A DNA stretch of 64,000 bases, taken from assembly GCA_019454045.1 (NCBI GenBank), contig SKCR01021110.1, positions 1-64,000 of the forward strand, read 5' to 3'. A program made the position numbers and the translations under genes. This document shows, piece by piece, positions 37,031-49,678 of the stretch (within the stretch, counting starts at the first letter, position 1; each line of letters begins with the position of its first letter). The notes below the pieces were generated by a model, which made no database searches, was not told the DNA's origin, and worked only from the letters and a program-made list of their open reading frames with translations. This DNA comes from Zanthoxylum bungeanum (Eukaryota > Streptophyta > Magnoliopsida > Sapindales > Rutaceae).

Positions 37031-38218
37031 ATGGAGTGTTTATCCCATGTGTGTGTGAGAACTTTCATGTATCGAATATATTATTAGTCCTTAGACTTGA
37101 GGTCCTTACAATCTTATGTATGGATCAAATAACTTTGACATTCTCCTTTCCCGGTTCAAAAGATCCGGTCATAAGGGTATGATTGGGTCATTTGGTGAAA
37201 CACATGAAGTTTGTAAAGATACAAAAGAGAATCGCCACCTCTCGGATAATATTTTCTTATAAGAGTAGTATTTCAGTCCGCAGGTTGATATGTGTGATCA
37301 GTGCTTGAGACTGTGGCCACAGCGGAAGAATCATATGAGATTCTTGGGTTAGCACGATTCATGACACTATCAATATCATTCCTTTGACCATATGGGTAGA
37401 CACTTTCCGTACCCTAGGTCAATATGTGGGGATACAGTGAGGCGAGGGACTGTATCATAAGTAAATCGCATACATAATGGGTATATATATCTTTCCTTCT
37501 TATTTGGGGGCATTGGCATGTTGCTAGATGTCAACCTTGGTCATTGAAATCAAACAACCATCTGATCGGAGGATAATTTATGTTCGATTAAATTATCACG
37601 ATTCATTTCATGTCTAACTTGAGGGGAACCCAAAAGGTCACACACAACAAAGTCGAAATCAATGGTTAACAGTGAACAGTACAAATATAACATCATATAT
37701 GATTGTTGTAGGAATTGTTCATAAATGGTTCAATGTGTTTAAATATTGAACAGATCATTTATGAGGTTCCATAGTGGCTTAGGGATTGGTGAATGACGAT
37801 AGGGGCACTTTGGGAATTGGAATAAAAAATTACTAATCACGTGAATAGTAACATGAATAGTATTTTTTTTTTGTTATTTGTTTTGAATTTCAATTCGGCC
37901 CAAACTCTTATTAGGGTTTTATTATCTCATTAAACCACTAAATTAAGATCTAATGGCTAAGATTAAATTAGCTTTTATCCCACATTGGATTCTTAATTAA
38001 TTTTGTTGTCTTTGGAGCACTATATAAAACCAAAAAATTCTTCACAAATTTTTGCACCAAACCTTTCATATCTTGGATTTATATAAGTGAGCAACTCTAA
38101 ATTTTAAGAGTAAGCCACTGATTTTGAGGATCCTTAAGTCTAATTGACTAGAGGAACCTTGAGTTAAAAGTTTTGAGGTATTTGCCTAGGCTAGCACCAA
38201 GGGCAAAATACCTGTACA
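37031..38218 (+). mobile_element. Truncated 3' LTR of element C
   Basis: It corresponds to 20,941 to about 22,125 of the 5' LTR. The first 385 bases, the polypurine tract and most of RNase H were deleted, with the RNase H and LTR texts meeting at a shared ATG. The last 365 bases are replaced by fragment D. Confidence 0.82.
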
Positions 38219-38581
38219 CCTTAAATCTAATCAAATTAGATTAAAGCATGCATGTATAAAGTTAAGAAAACATGATTAAACATTGCATTAAAGGGCTAAT
38301 CATATTAGGGGGCCTAGAATCAGACTCGCTCTGATACCATTTTGTAGGGGTTTTATTACAGATATCCGATAACGCAGCGGAACAGTGGAAAATCAAAATT
38401 TTCCGATTTCAAAACTTTTTCTCGGATTAATTAAATAAACTTATTTATTTAATTACCCAATAATCAAATTATGAAATATTACACAAGAAATCAATTTTTT
38501 GTGTAATTACCGAATTACCCCCTATACTTTGTATTTTGTTCATTTTAGTCCGAAATTGTTCAAAATAATTTTGAATGATTC
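38219..38581 (-). mobile_element. Fragment D: X/Y-family 5' LTR end, primer site and leader
   Basis: On the minus strand an X-type LTR tail (38,343-38,581) ends CCCCTACA and is followed by TGGTATCAGAGCG and leader text. It matches the reverse complement of about 3,500-3,745. Both sides are rearrangement junctions. The left junction contains the inverted repeat AATCTAAT-CAA-ATTAGATT at 38,224-38,242. Confidence 0.75.
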
Positions 38582-38825
38582 TAAGTACAAGGCAGACTTG
38601 AAGGAAGCGAAGACGAGCAAGGCTCCGACTTCAGGTATGTTTGTTATTGAAATAAACATGTCCATAACTAGTTTTAAAAATTATATTTTTGATACTGGAT
38701 ATGGTACTCACATATTTACTGATATGCAGGATCTGCAGAATAGGAGGAGACTGGCTTTAGGGGAGATCGACCTGCGAGTCGGAAATGGGATGAAGACGGG
38801 CAAAGCTCCGGTTATCAGACTAGCA
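38582..38825 (+). pseudogene. Copia gag tail and protease fragment
   Basis: This open segment carries a copia protease core: Phe-Asp-Thr-Gly-Tyr-Gly-Thr-His near 38,688, with the catalytic Asp-Thr-Gly intact, followed by Arg-Arg-Arg-Leu and Asp-Leu-Arg-Val-Gly-Asn-Gly. Just before it are Lys-rich residues typical of the gag end. It is cut off by an LTR fragment at about 38,826, creating an artificial 136-codon ORF (38,499-38,909) that fuses LTR, protease and LTR. It may be the remaining coding part of element E; that is inference. Confidence 0.7.
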
Positions 38826-39842
38826 GGATACAAATTATATTCCTCGGCGAATATTTCTGGAGAATTGGGTAGGCACGGTGTTTTGCTAGAAGCCAACCAT
38901 GTCTTGTAAATCGGTGAGAACATGGTACGGGGTACGTATGTGTTAGGATAGTCTGATAACCGCATTTACTGCCAACATATCCAGGAATCTCTTGGGTCGC
39001 TTCCCAAAGATTCAACAATGACATTTGACTCAAATAGAATTAATCTGGGATTAATTATGAGAGAGAAAATTAATCTGGGATTAATTGTGGCAAGAATTAA
39101 TCTGGATTAAATTCGTATAGAAGAGAGAACGCGATTAATTTAGAATTAATCGATAAAATAAATTTAATAGTTAAATTGGATTTTTCTATTTAATTTATTT
39201 ATTTGGGCCTAAAATAATATATCAGATATATTAATTGAAATCGGATTTCAATACGAAATTAAAATTGGATTTTAATTCGGGCGAATGAATTAATTTGGAA
39301 TTAATTCGAAAGCGACTATCATAATAATTTTGCGAGGCGTAATTATTAAATTAAATTAGATTTAATTATGTCGCGACGACAAATTCGTTTAATCGAATTA
39401 AACGAACCTGGGCCCAAGTCTAGTTGTGTGTTGGAGAAGCCAACTTAAATTTTGAATTTAAAAAGTGGTTGGACCACTTGACTTACATCAAATGTCAAAA
39501 CTTGATGGAAGTAGTTGGCAAAATTAATTAACTCATTTAAAACACACAACAACCAAGTTTTAGAAACTATTCAATCTCTCATCTCTTTCTCTCAATTGCC
39601 GATTTCTTCTCTCTTTCGGGGAATGAATTTTTGCTTCAAAATTCATCAAAGCTAGGACTTGGAGGGTCAAATGAGGTGATAGGGAAACTTACCCAATGCA
39701 TAAACAACACAAACATCAAGCTTGGAGCTTCATCTAAAAGTGGATTTTTTGAATTTTCTCCAAATCAATGTAAGTGATTCCGCCACTAAACTTGATGATT
39801 TCATACATAGAATAATGTTTAGGATCTTGTGCCATGTCTTAG
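38826..39842 (+). mobile_element. Partial LTR, probable E 3' LTR
   Basis: It aligns closely with 17,379-18,385 of E's 5' LTR, including shared E-specific words. The first half of the LTR and the last dozen bases are missing. Confidence 0.7.
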
Positions 39843-39847
39843 GGTAG

Positions 39848-40400
39848 GTGTATGACTATGTGTCTATGGGAATCCGCATTAGGGTAGGTGTATGTGGTCT
39901 TAACCTGAGACTTGCATCGCTAATACTTGCGACAATCAGTACGCTTTGGTTTTGGTCATCCGGGGCTTTAACTGATTCTGTGTACGCCTCTTCTGGGTTT
40001 ACTGAGAATCGTAGTGTATTGGATGTGATGTCAAGATGGAAGTATTACTTCAGTCATATGGAGAATATGATCACGCAGGGATATAGAACTAGTACTCTCA
40101 TATGCTACATCTATTGGGATAGTATGACTAGGTCATGATTATCCGATTAATGAGACTAGTTGCTAGTGATCCGTATATGTTTCGTATGGGGCAGACACAA
40201 TTCCAGCCCCAGGCCTAGCATGTGACATCTAATACTGGATCGTAATATGCAATACATAGTATATTATGCCTGATATAGATTATATATTCTTTGTTGAATA
40301 TTTCTGGAGAATTGGGTAGGCACGGTGCTTTGCTAGAAGCCAACCATGTCTAGTAAATCGGTAAGAACGTGGTACCAGGTACGCACGTGTTCGGATAATC
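39848..40400 (+). mobile_element. Middle segment of an A/E-family LTR
   Basis: It matches the LTR middle (compare 16,955-17,520), out of order with respect to the preceding LTR half. The join at 39,842 carries a repeated GGGTAGGTGTATG. The right edge is a near-perfect palindrome (390-404 of this kilobase: TTCGGAT-A-ATCCGAA), after which sequence switches to the opposite strand. Confidence 0.65.
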
Positions 40401-40404
40401 CGAA

Positions 40405-43190
40405 CAAGTGACTATCACTTGGATTGGCCTGATTGTGACTCCATATGCTCAAAACATATGAGACACCAGGTCGCGTACATATCTTTCAACATACGATTCC
40501 TCGGAGAGTGCCAACAACTTTTAGATCTATCCCAGTGGATCCTTATTCCTAGAATAAAGGTTGTCTCTCCCAAGTATTCTATGGAGAATTTTCTTGAAAA
40601 CCAAGCTTTCACCGATTGTATTATGGGAATGTCATTTCCCAGAAATGACATGTCATTATTATATAGGACAATCATTGTCAGTGCGCTCCCACTAACCTCC
40701 TTATATACAAAAGAATCATCTTTGTTTTGAATTAAATCATATAACATTATGATTACATCAAAACAATAGTTCCAAGAACGCAATGCTTACTTCAATCCAT
40801 AAATGGATTGAATTAACTTTCAAACCTTGTTTGCATGTTTTGGTGCAACAAAATCGTCAGAATGTTGTAAACATCCTCCAAAAGGTTTCCTTTGAAGGAA
40901 AGTGGTTTTGATGTTCAGCTGCCATATTTCATAAATGAAACATGCAGCATTAGCAAGCATTATCCAAATGGATTTAATCATGGCAACAGATAAAAGGTTT
41001 CATCGTAATCGACACAATGTTGATAACGATACCTTTTCGCTACAAGTCTAGCTTTGTAGGTTTGTATGTTGCTATCCATGTATGTCTTCCTTGAAGACTC
41101 ATATAGTACCAATAGGCACAATGTCTTCCGGTACATCAACCAATGTCTAAACTTGGTTGGTATACATGGAATCCATTTCGGACTTCATGACACTTTCCCA
41201 TGAAAGGAGTCGATACCTTGTATCACTTCCTCATACGTAGCCAGTTCGTATTCCTCAATAAGATTGACATCTTCATGAGGTGAGATCAGAAACCCATACC
41301 TCCCAGGTTGTTTTCTGACTCTCTCCGACCTACGCGGTTCTTGTGTATTCGAAGATTATTGGTACAGTTTCATCTTTGATGAACTGTTTGTGTTCCATTA
41401 AGGAATCGGTGCCTCGAACAATATTACTCTGATTTTCATCGAATTTTACTTTCCTCCCACTTACCACTGCATATGGGTATTCCTCTTAGGAAAACCGCAT
41501 GGAGAGCAACAATTATATTGTTCTCTTGTGAGTTGTATAAGTACTATACTTTGGTTTCCCTAGGATAACCAATTACAAATTAGGCACTTGTCCAATTTGG
41601 GTTTTAGTTTGGTATCATCCAAACATATTCCCATCAATCCCAAATCTTCAGGAATTAGAAAACCTGGTTTCTTTCCTGTTCATATCTAATATGAAATCTG
41701 TCTAACAGATTTTTCATGGAACCTTATTCAAAATAAGTATTGCACTATTTAATGTGTCTCCCTTGAAGGAAAATGGTAGCTCAGAGCGACTCATCATTAA
41801 CCTTACCATGTCCAACAAAGTTCGGTTTCTCTGTTCGGACACACCATCAATTTGAGGTGTTCTGAGAGGAGTCCTTTATGAAAGAATACTATACTCTTTC
41901 AAATATTCGAGAAACTTACTACTTAAGTATTTTCCACTACGGTCTAACCGTGACGATTTAATACTTTAGCCAGTCTGTCTATTTACTTCGTGTCGAAACT
42001 CTTTGAATTACTCAAAAGTTCCTGACTTATATTTCACAAAAAACACATAACCATAATGCGATGCCACATCTGTAAAGGTTACGAAATGTTTATATCTACC
42101 TCTAGCCTAGCTAGACATGGGCCCACTTATGTCACTATGAATGAGGGCTAACAGATCGGTGACACTTACACTTTTACCAAGTAAAAGGTGTTTTAGGCAT
42201 TTTGCCTAATAAACTAGATTCGTAGACATCATTTGAATAGAATCAAATCCGTCCTAGTACCCACTCTTCGAAAGTGTGGATATACGAGTCTTGTTAATGT
42301 GTCCCAGACAACAATGCCACAAATAAGTCTCAGCTGATTAATTCAGTTTGAGCTATTTGTTTGTCATGTTATATGTTTGAGATTCATTTATATTCAAAAT
42401 ATAAATATTGTTATTCACATCTAATGTGATTATCTCAATATCATCTTTATAAAATAAAACACTTAGTGTTCTAGAATATAAAGGTATACCCGCAATGGGT
42501 TAAACTAGATATAGATATAATGTTTCTAGTCAAACTAGGTACATTATAACAATTTCCTAATTTAAGTACATGCCCAAATGGTAGTTCCTAAACTTAGGAT
42601 TCTACGGTTAAAACAGTGACTCTCATCCCGTTTTCGACTCGCAGGTCGATCTCAATTGAAGTCAGTCTCATGCTTATCAGCAGATTCCGTACATCAATAC
42701 ATATATTTATGTACCACATCTAGTATCAAAATCCAATTTTGAAACTAGTAGTGAACATGTTTATGACAAACATGGTTGAAGTCGGAGCCTTGCCCCGCAT
42801 TCACTTCCTTCATGTATGCCTTGTCCATATGGAAGTCACGCTTCCAGTGACTCTGTTTGCCACAGTTTAGGCAGACATCTTGGGATATGTCCTTTGTCTT
42901 CCTAGAAGACTGTGATGATTTTTCCTTTGCCCCTTTTAAAAGCTCTGGCTCTGCCTCATTGAGCATAGCCATCAACTCTCTAATAGTTTACTCTTGGTTC
43001 ATAATGAACCTGCCCCAGCATTCGGGTAGAAACTATAAGATCAAATCTTTGGTAGTCTCGGCCACGTAGGTAATGCCTAGCTAACCTAGCTGATCGATGT
43101 CAGCAATCATCTGTGACACCTTGTGCTCGACAGATATACCCTTTGCATACACGAGCGAAAGAGCTTCTTTTGCAATTCGTACTTCTAAGA
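40405..43190 (-). pseudogene. Decayed gag-pol of copia fragment F
   Basis: Read on the minus strand it has a gag C-terminal half, a zinc knuckle (about 42,840-42,885, Cys-Leu-Asn-Cys ... His with the final Cys replaced by Phe), a protease remnant, integrase and RT. The RT catalytic motif reads Tyr-Asn-Asn-Asp near 40,680. The fragment ends at 40,405 in the RT/RNase H region, where a plus-strand LTR piece abuts. It retains about 150-200 bp more gag than A or B. The ORFs at 40,415-40,783 and 42,745-42,975 are parts of this pseudogene. Confidence 0.78.
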
Positions 43191-45191
43191 TTTAAGAATA
43201 GATCTATGAAGATCCTTTAATTTCAACATCATGGTATAAGGATCTAATCCTTAGTTTTGACGACAAAATTAAAGTGTCATTGCATCAAGCATAACGGATT
43301 GAGCACTAAAGTTTTCATCACCATGAGTCTTCCAAAGCTCATGCTCTACTATTCACTCAACTCCGGGCTCAGGCCCGAGATGTTTCTCTATCAAATAGAA
43401 TAACTTCTCAGTTCCCAGGACTATCCTGAGGTTTTATTCCCAATTTGAAAATTAAAGCCGCTTAAAGACATTTTCTCTCAGGATTATGTTCTAAACGCTA
43501 ATCTTTCAGTTATCTTGATTCCAATAGTCCAACTATCCAATCAACGATTTCAGGTACTATTGAATATAATGATTACTATAGTTTAACTATATAAACAACT
43601 ATAATTTGATTGGTAAAATTCAAATATATTGATTACTATAATCCAATTATATAATCAACTATAAATTGAATTAGTTTGAATACAGTCCAACTGTCTAATT
43701 AAAACAACAATTAAATATTAGTCCAACTAATATATTTATTAATAAATAATGACGAAAATGAAATGAGCGCGTATTGGCAAGTATCTAAACGAAATTGCAA
43801 ATTTAATACTTGCCTCCCACTATTTTTCGGCGAGCCTCTAACCCTCTGTTGAGTACTCGGGAAACCTAGTTTCCTAGTGGGCTAGGATCCCGTTAAATAA
43901 CACACAACATTGACTTTGGCCAACAAGATGTATGATATTTAACTAGGTAGATCTCTAAGATCAATTGGATCTCATTCAATTCCTAGATCCAATAGGTGGA
44001 CATCCAAGTCCGAAATATATATCCAATATATGCCAATATATCCAATATATTCCCTAACCTTTTTTCCTCTGAATCAACTAAGTCTTGGCTTTGGCACAAC
44101 AAGCTTAATGATTCCAGTTAAGCGGGACCCATTGACCTTGGAAAGCTTCGTAATCGATGTCGATGGACAAGATGTGATCTTGACTTTGGCCAAAAAATCA
44201 CAACTTGGACAAGACATGCGATATGGAACAAAGCCTTTATGATTCAAACACATCTGCGATGGACAAAGGTATTGACTTTGGCCAACAAACCAGTGCCAAT
44301 CTTGGATCTTGAGAATGAATCACTAAATGGAAGGAAAACGCTTAATATTTGTTGAGGGTTTTTCGCGTAATTGGCAACCAATTAATTATCTTTGATTAGG
44401 TCTCATCATACACCCTTAAGCATGCATTCTAAAAGCATAATAAGGCGCGATAAATAAATTAATAATGATATGCTGATGGATATTTAAAACAATTTGTTCC
44501 TAGAACAAATCTCTCCATTTCCTCTCTCTGGCTAGCATTATTCATACTTCTACCCAATTACATAACACTTCTAAAGAAACCTCATTTACATTGAGGGGAA
44601 TAGGTGAGAAGAGAAATACAAAGAATCAAGAGGTAATAGGCTGGACACACAGGTCCAATTTAACAAATTCTAAATTTATTACAACACTTTCCAAAATTAC
44701 CCTCACCCATATAATATCCATCTCATATACATTATCCATACATCACATCCATGTATTCACACAAAACATGTTATCAATCAATCTAATCCAATTAATTAAT
44801 CTTTGATTAATGACCATCCAATGTTCAAACAATGATTTGATTTGAGCGAGTCCAACTCGTTTTAAGAATAAGTACTCAAAGTACGAATTCTTGAATTATA
44901 TCGAACTACAATATTAAATCCAATTTAATTTGTATTTCATACTAATTCTTTATTTAATTCTAAATTAAATAATTACACTTTATTAATGAGCTTTTACGAC
45001 TTAGATTCTATATCTAATCTTAACGGGTCTCAAAGCCTAATTAACATCCAATGTCAATTTAATTAAAGTCCAATGGGCTTTCAATTAATTTCTTAAGGCA
45101 TGGGCTTTGGTCAATATGGGTCAAACCCAAATACTAAGGCCCAATTAAGGAATCACCATTTGCCAAATATCAATTTAGGCCCATTAGGCCT
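43191..45191 (-). other. Noncoding leader of fragment F
   Basis: This is homologous to the B leader on the same strand and includes the hairpin block near 43,860-43,890 and TTGGCCAA repeats near 43,917, 44,187 and 44,280. It is cut at 45,191 before the primer site. Confidence 0.65.
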
Positions 45192-45397
45192 CATCAATGA
45201 TCCAAGTATGTATTTCAACTAATTCATCTGATTCGTTTGATGATACATTGTGGCAATGCGATGATCGACTAAATCGTATCAGATGATAATCTTGCAAATC
45301 TGCTGACGAAAGCTGTTTCTCAATAGAAGTTTGAGCGACCCGTACAAAGTTCAAGTGTTAGACATTTGAGTGATTGGCTATAGGCCAAGTGGGAGAT
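45192..45397 (+). pseudogene. RNase H tail and polypurine tract of element G
   Basis: Plus-strand text is homologous to 13,730-13,927 of element A, with the RNase H C-terminal Asp-Trp-Leu region and the tract AAGTGGGAGAT at 45,387-45,397. Nothing upstream of it remains. Confidence 0.7.
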
Positions 45398-47483
45398 TGT
45401 TGGACAATTATGACCCATAACATCACTATTTGTACAGAACATGGTGTTATTGTACAAATTAACTATGTGACAAAGGAAATTGCTCTTTTATCATTTGTAA
45501 TTGGATTATCTGGATATATAAATAATAAAAGTCCATATGATTAGTTCCAGATTAATAAGATATGAGAGAGTATTAATCCACAAAGGTTTAATCATTAAAT
45601 ATCCCTATTCGTAGTATTATCGAGACTGGACATCGATAATGCGGAATAGGCTAGTATTACACTTGTGCGTGTTATGGAAGCGTAACGGCATAGTTCTCAT
45701 ATATTTGGGTATCGGATACTCATGCAAGTGTAATAAGAGGTTCTGTTTACCGATGGTACGGAAACAGCTTCGCTCTGAATAGACCCCTCGGAATCACATT
45801 GGTAGTATGACTATGTGTCTATGGGAATCCAAATCAGGGTAGGTGTATTTGGTCTTAACCTGAGACTTGCATCGCTAATACTTGCGACAATCAATATACT
45901 TTGGTTTTGGTCGTCCGGGGCTTTAACAGGTTCTGTGTACGCCTCTTCTGGGTATACTGAGAATCGTAGTATATTGGGTGTGATGTCAATATGGAAGTAT
46001 CACTTCAGTCATATGGAGATGATGATCACGCAGGGATACAGAACTGGTACTTTAAGTGTTATAGCCATCGTAGAAGTATGACTAGGTCATGACTTTCCGA
46101 TCATAAAGAGACTAGTTGCTAGTGATCCGATATATGCTTCGTACGGGGCAGACACAACTCCAGCCCCAGGCCTAGCATATGACATCTGATACTGGATCGT
46201 AATGCGCAATACTACGTATATTACGCCTGACAAAGATCATGTATTCCGTAGAAGAATATTTCTGGAGAATTGGGTAGACTCGGTGCTTTGCTAGAAGCCA
46301 ACCATGTCTTGTAAATCAGTAGGAACATGGTATCGGGTACGTATGTATTCGGATAGTCTGATAACCGTATTTACTGCCAACATATCCATGGATCTCTTGG
46401 GTCGCATCCCAAATATTCACCGATGATGTTTGACTCGAACAATATTAATCTGGGATTAATTAAGAGAGAGAAAATTAATCTGGGATTAATTACGACAAGA
46501 ATTAATCTGAGATTAATTATCAGAGAAAGAATTAATTTGGGATTAAATTCGTCGAGAGGAGAGAACGCGATTAATTTAGAATTAATCGGTAAAATAAATT
46601 TAATAGTTAAATTAGATTTTACTATTTAATTTATTTAATTGGGCTAAAATAATATATTAGATATATTAATTGAAATTATATGTCAATGCGGAATTAAAAT
46701 TGGATTTTAATTCGTGCGAACGAATTGATTTGGAATTAATTCACGAGCGACTTCCGTAATAATTTTGCTAGGCATTATTATTTAATTAAATTGGATTTAA
46801 TTATGCCGCGACGAAAAATTCGTTTAATCGGATTAAACAAATCCGAGCCCGAAGTGTGTTGAGCAAGCCCACTTGAATTTTGAATTTAAAGTGGGGCCCA
46901 CTTCACTTACATAATTAGTCACATTTGGTGATAGAAGTGGATGATGGGTTTTGGTGGAAACTTGTAAAACACTCTTTGCCTTTTGAAAAAGAAAAATACA
47001 ATTAATGAATTTTAGGAAAAAAATCATTATTTGTTCTCTCTCCTTGGCTGAAATTAAATGGCCATTGTTTTCTCTTACCAAATGGCCGAATGGCCACTGC
47101 AAATGCCAAAAAAAAAGGAAAAAGCAATCACCTTTCCACTTTTGAAATCAAGGCATATTTCCTTTCTTTTGAAGATGACCGAGTGGCCTATGATTCTTTA
47201 AGTGAAATTGGCTTCTTTCTAAAAGAAGAAAAATGGCCTCTGACTTTTGAAGACATGCGGATTGCTTTGCTCTCTCTTGGGCATAAAATTTGTTCCATTT
47301 TATTCTTGCTATCACATATGGGAGTCAAATGAAGGTGATAGGCTCACCCATGAGCTTGGAAGCTTCAACATCCATAAAAGTTTTGAACTCAAGCCGATCA
47401 ATGTAGTTAATTCCGCAAACTTCTTGATTAATTCACACACGAATCATGCTTAGAGATCCCGTGGCATGTCTAGGACACTAACA
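45398..47483 (+). mobile_element. 3' LTR of element G
   Basis: It begins TGTTGGACAATTATG and ends GACACTAACA, 2,086 bp, same family as A, B and E but divergent in its last 600 bp. The ORFs inside (45,815-46,081, 47,090-47,332) have no recognisable function. The flank AATTC does not match any left duplication in the window. Confidence 0.8.
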
Positions 47484-48735
47484 AATTCACCATACGATTC
47501 TTCATACAAATGCACGTACATGACAAACAATCCAAACATCATTCAAATACTCATATACATACATATGTTTCAAACATACAAATATACACCTTACTACTGA
47601 TTCAAATGTCATATCTTTCACAGTCCTCTCATCTTTTCATTTATCGATCAAACATATTTCTTTTCTGAATTTCTATTTAGAAATATTTGATACAGTATCT
47701 TTATCAAATAAACATATTCATTCGGAGAGAACTTAGCTTATACTAATTCATTATCTCACTTAATCAATCCAACCTCTATACAAATAAATCGCATGTATGA
47801 GTCAATAACGAACGTACACATTCATATGTTAATACAAACTCAGAAATCATATCTTATTTCATCTATCAATCTTATATACTCAAATTATTCATAGTTTATC
47901 ATCGCATACATATTCAAATACGTGTACTAATGCTTATTGATATACTTGTTCATTTGCATATACATATATACATACTATTTCATGTTCATACACTGATATA
48001 CATGAATGGGCATCAATGTCATTATACATTTCACTTCATATCATAGCATTAATAAAAATCCATACTTGTGGTGGTTGATTAACTTAGCTATACGAGATCT
48101 CGAAATTTGTTCTCAAGAGTATCTCCTAACTATCATCGTTTTATCCTAAACACCTAAATCATCTCTATATACATATATTTAAACACAAATTGAAAAATCA
48201 AGTACTCATCGTATGAGTTACTTACCTGACTTCACGAGCACTCTAGGTCATAGTCAAATCTATCAAAACAAATGGCAAAACATTGTCAGAATCACGACAT
48301 ACGGAATTCTCGACTTAAATGAGATAAAATTCTGGATCTTTCCGGGAAAACCAAATCAAGTCTGATTTCAATATTTTCAGTTCTAATAATCTTAAACCAT
48401 CATTAGAAAATAATTTGAGCCACTAGTGAACTTAAATCCTCAGCTTACGTATTTTTTGGAAAATTTTCTGAAAACGTTTCCGTAAACACTACAAAATGGT
48501 CATGAATCGTTCGAACTTTCCCGGATTTATCTAAACATTATCGTATCATCATAAGTATCTCATATCTATCATTACAATCAAGCACACATAAATACATGAA
48601 AAACCACTTTTACCGAAAACTTAAAAAATCTATCGGATCAAACCATTTCGTTCTGTTTTCACCCGGATTCTACCAAATACACTTATTCAATATACTTATA
48701 CTCAAACAATTCAATTTATATCAGTATGCTGCTCT
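47484..48735. other. AT-rich noncoding stretch
   Basis: There is no ORF, RNA gene or clear repeat. Runs of CATATACATA-like words are frequent. It may be the R/U5 end of the minus-strand Ty3-type LTR that follows, but no LTR terminus or primer site was found. Confidence 0.4.
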
Positions 48736-49678
48736 ACGAAGCTATTGGATACATCCGAACATTTAACGATAAACTTGAAATTTGTGAGCTTTTACCGAGA
48801 TGTCTTCCCGAGATTTCGAGGGCATAGACGGAATCCAAATGATCCCACAAACGTGTTAGAATCGATGGAATTCTGATAGGAGCTACTCTCACTCGTGGGT
48901 CACTATTTATAGAAGCTTTCTCTCTCGTTTCGTGTGCAACTGTTCATGGAACGGAAAATCTATCACCGCCAACTTGTAGTACTCTCTGAGAGCTTCGATT
49001 TGGCGAGTGGCTAGGGCCGTGAAACCAAGCGACGATCCAAGATCGGGATACCCATTCACGCACGTTTCCCCTTATTTCTAGCAGTTGCTGGCATTTTTGA
49101 CGTCACTACTGGCCCCATTGGATGCAGGGTGGCTAGACGTTTTATCCGGTGTCATCACGACGACGAGCAGTCGCCGGCTGGCCACTGATGTGACCAGGCC
49201 GTTACTGTTTCAGTTTTGGAGACGATGGGTCATTTTCAAGAGATTGTGGAATTATGACATTTTCATATTTTCTGGAAACTATGGGGTATTTATAGAAAAG
49301 TTTTTGAAAATTACATTCTGACCCATGGGAAATTGTAGTGAGTCCCTGATATTGGGTTTTCTCAAAAATTTATATATTTGAAGCCCTTCTAATGCGAATA
49401 TCAAAATATGTTCAACACGAAAGTCGTTCGTCTCGGAAAAGTAAGTTCAACAGTTCAATAATCAGCTGAATCAGAGTTCGTTTTATATTTTTATAGTCAA
49501 AATAAGATATAAACAGAAATCACGTAACCAGTTCTCGAAACCACGCGTTTTCCAATGCGACGAAGCTTCACTTTAAAACATTCTGATCTATTTTCCAACA
49601 CCTAAACTCTTATCTTCGAACATCATCCAGTTCGAAGGCCTAAACTTAAATTCGGAAACCTTATAGAACGGTTCTAAC
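48736..49678 (-). mobile_element. Ty3/gypsy-like 3' LTR (start part), minus strand
   Basis: About 945 bp is repeated in direct orientation at 51,655-52,629. Next to it on the minus strand is AAATTTCGAGGATGAGATTT followed by AGGAGGG, the text that ends the polyprotein and forms the polypurine tract in many plant chromovirus (Tekay/Del-like) elements. That sets the strand and the LTR start. About 18 bases at the LTR start are missing compared with the other copy. TATA-like TATAAATA occurs on the minus strand at 48,904-48,911 and 49,287-49,294. Confidence 0.6.

Larger units (their letters stand above)
20556..38218 (+). mobile_element. Ty1/copia element C, truncated at 3' end, interrupted by B
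   Basis: C is a different copia family from A, with LTRs starting TGTTAGGG and ending TTCCCAACA. The order is 5' LTR, Met-type primer site, leader, gag, protease, integrase (split by element B), RT, partial RNase H, then an LTR piece that lacks both ends. The left flank TATTC (20,551-20,555) has no right partner because the 3' end is deleted. It is inserted in E's leader. Its coding region is the best preserved copia pol here but has several frameshifts and stops, so it is inactive. Confidence 0.85.

Noticed and set aside
38499..38909. 136-codon ORF as a gene
   Set aside because: It is a chance fusion of antisense LTR D, a real protease fragment (38,582-38,825) and an LTR fragment; only the middle is meaningful.
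47090..47332. 80-codon ORF near the end of LTR G
   Set aside because: There is no recognisable motif; it lies in a divergent LTR end with repeated TGGCC words and is probably fortuitous.
45398..47483. LTR G as the 3' LTR of element E
   Set aside because: Its flank AATTC does not match GTGAC at E's left edge, and its terminal 600 bp differ from E's 5' LTR, whereas 38,826-39,842 matches E closely.
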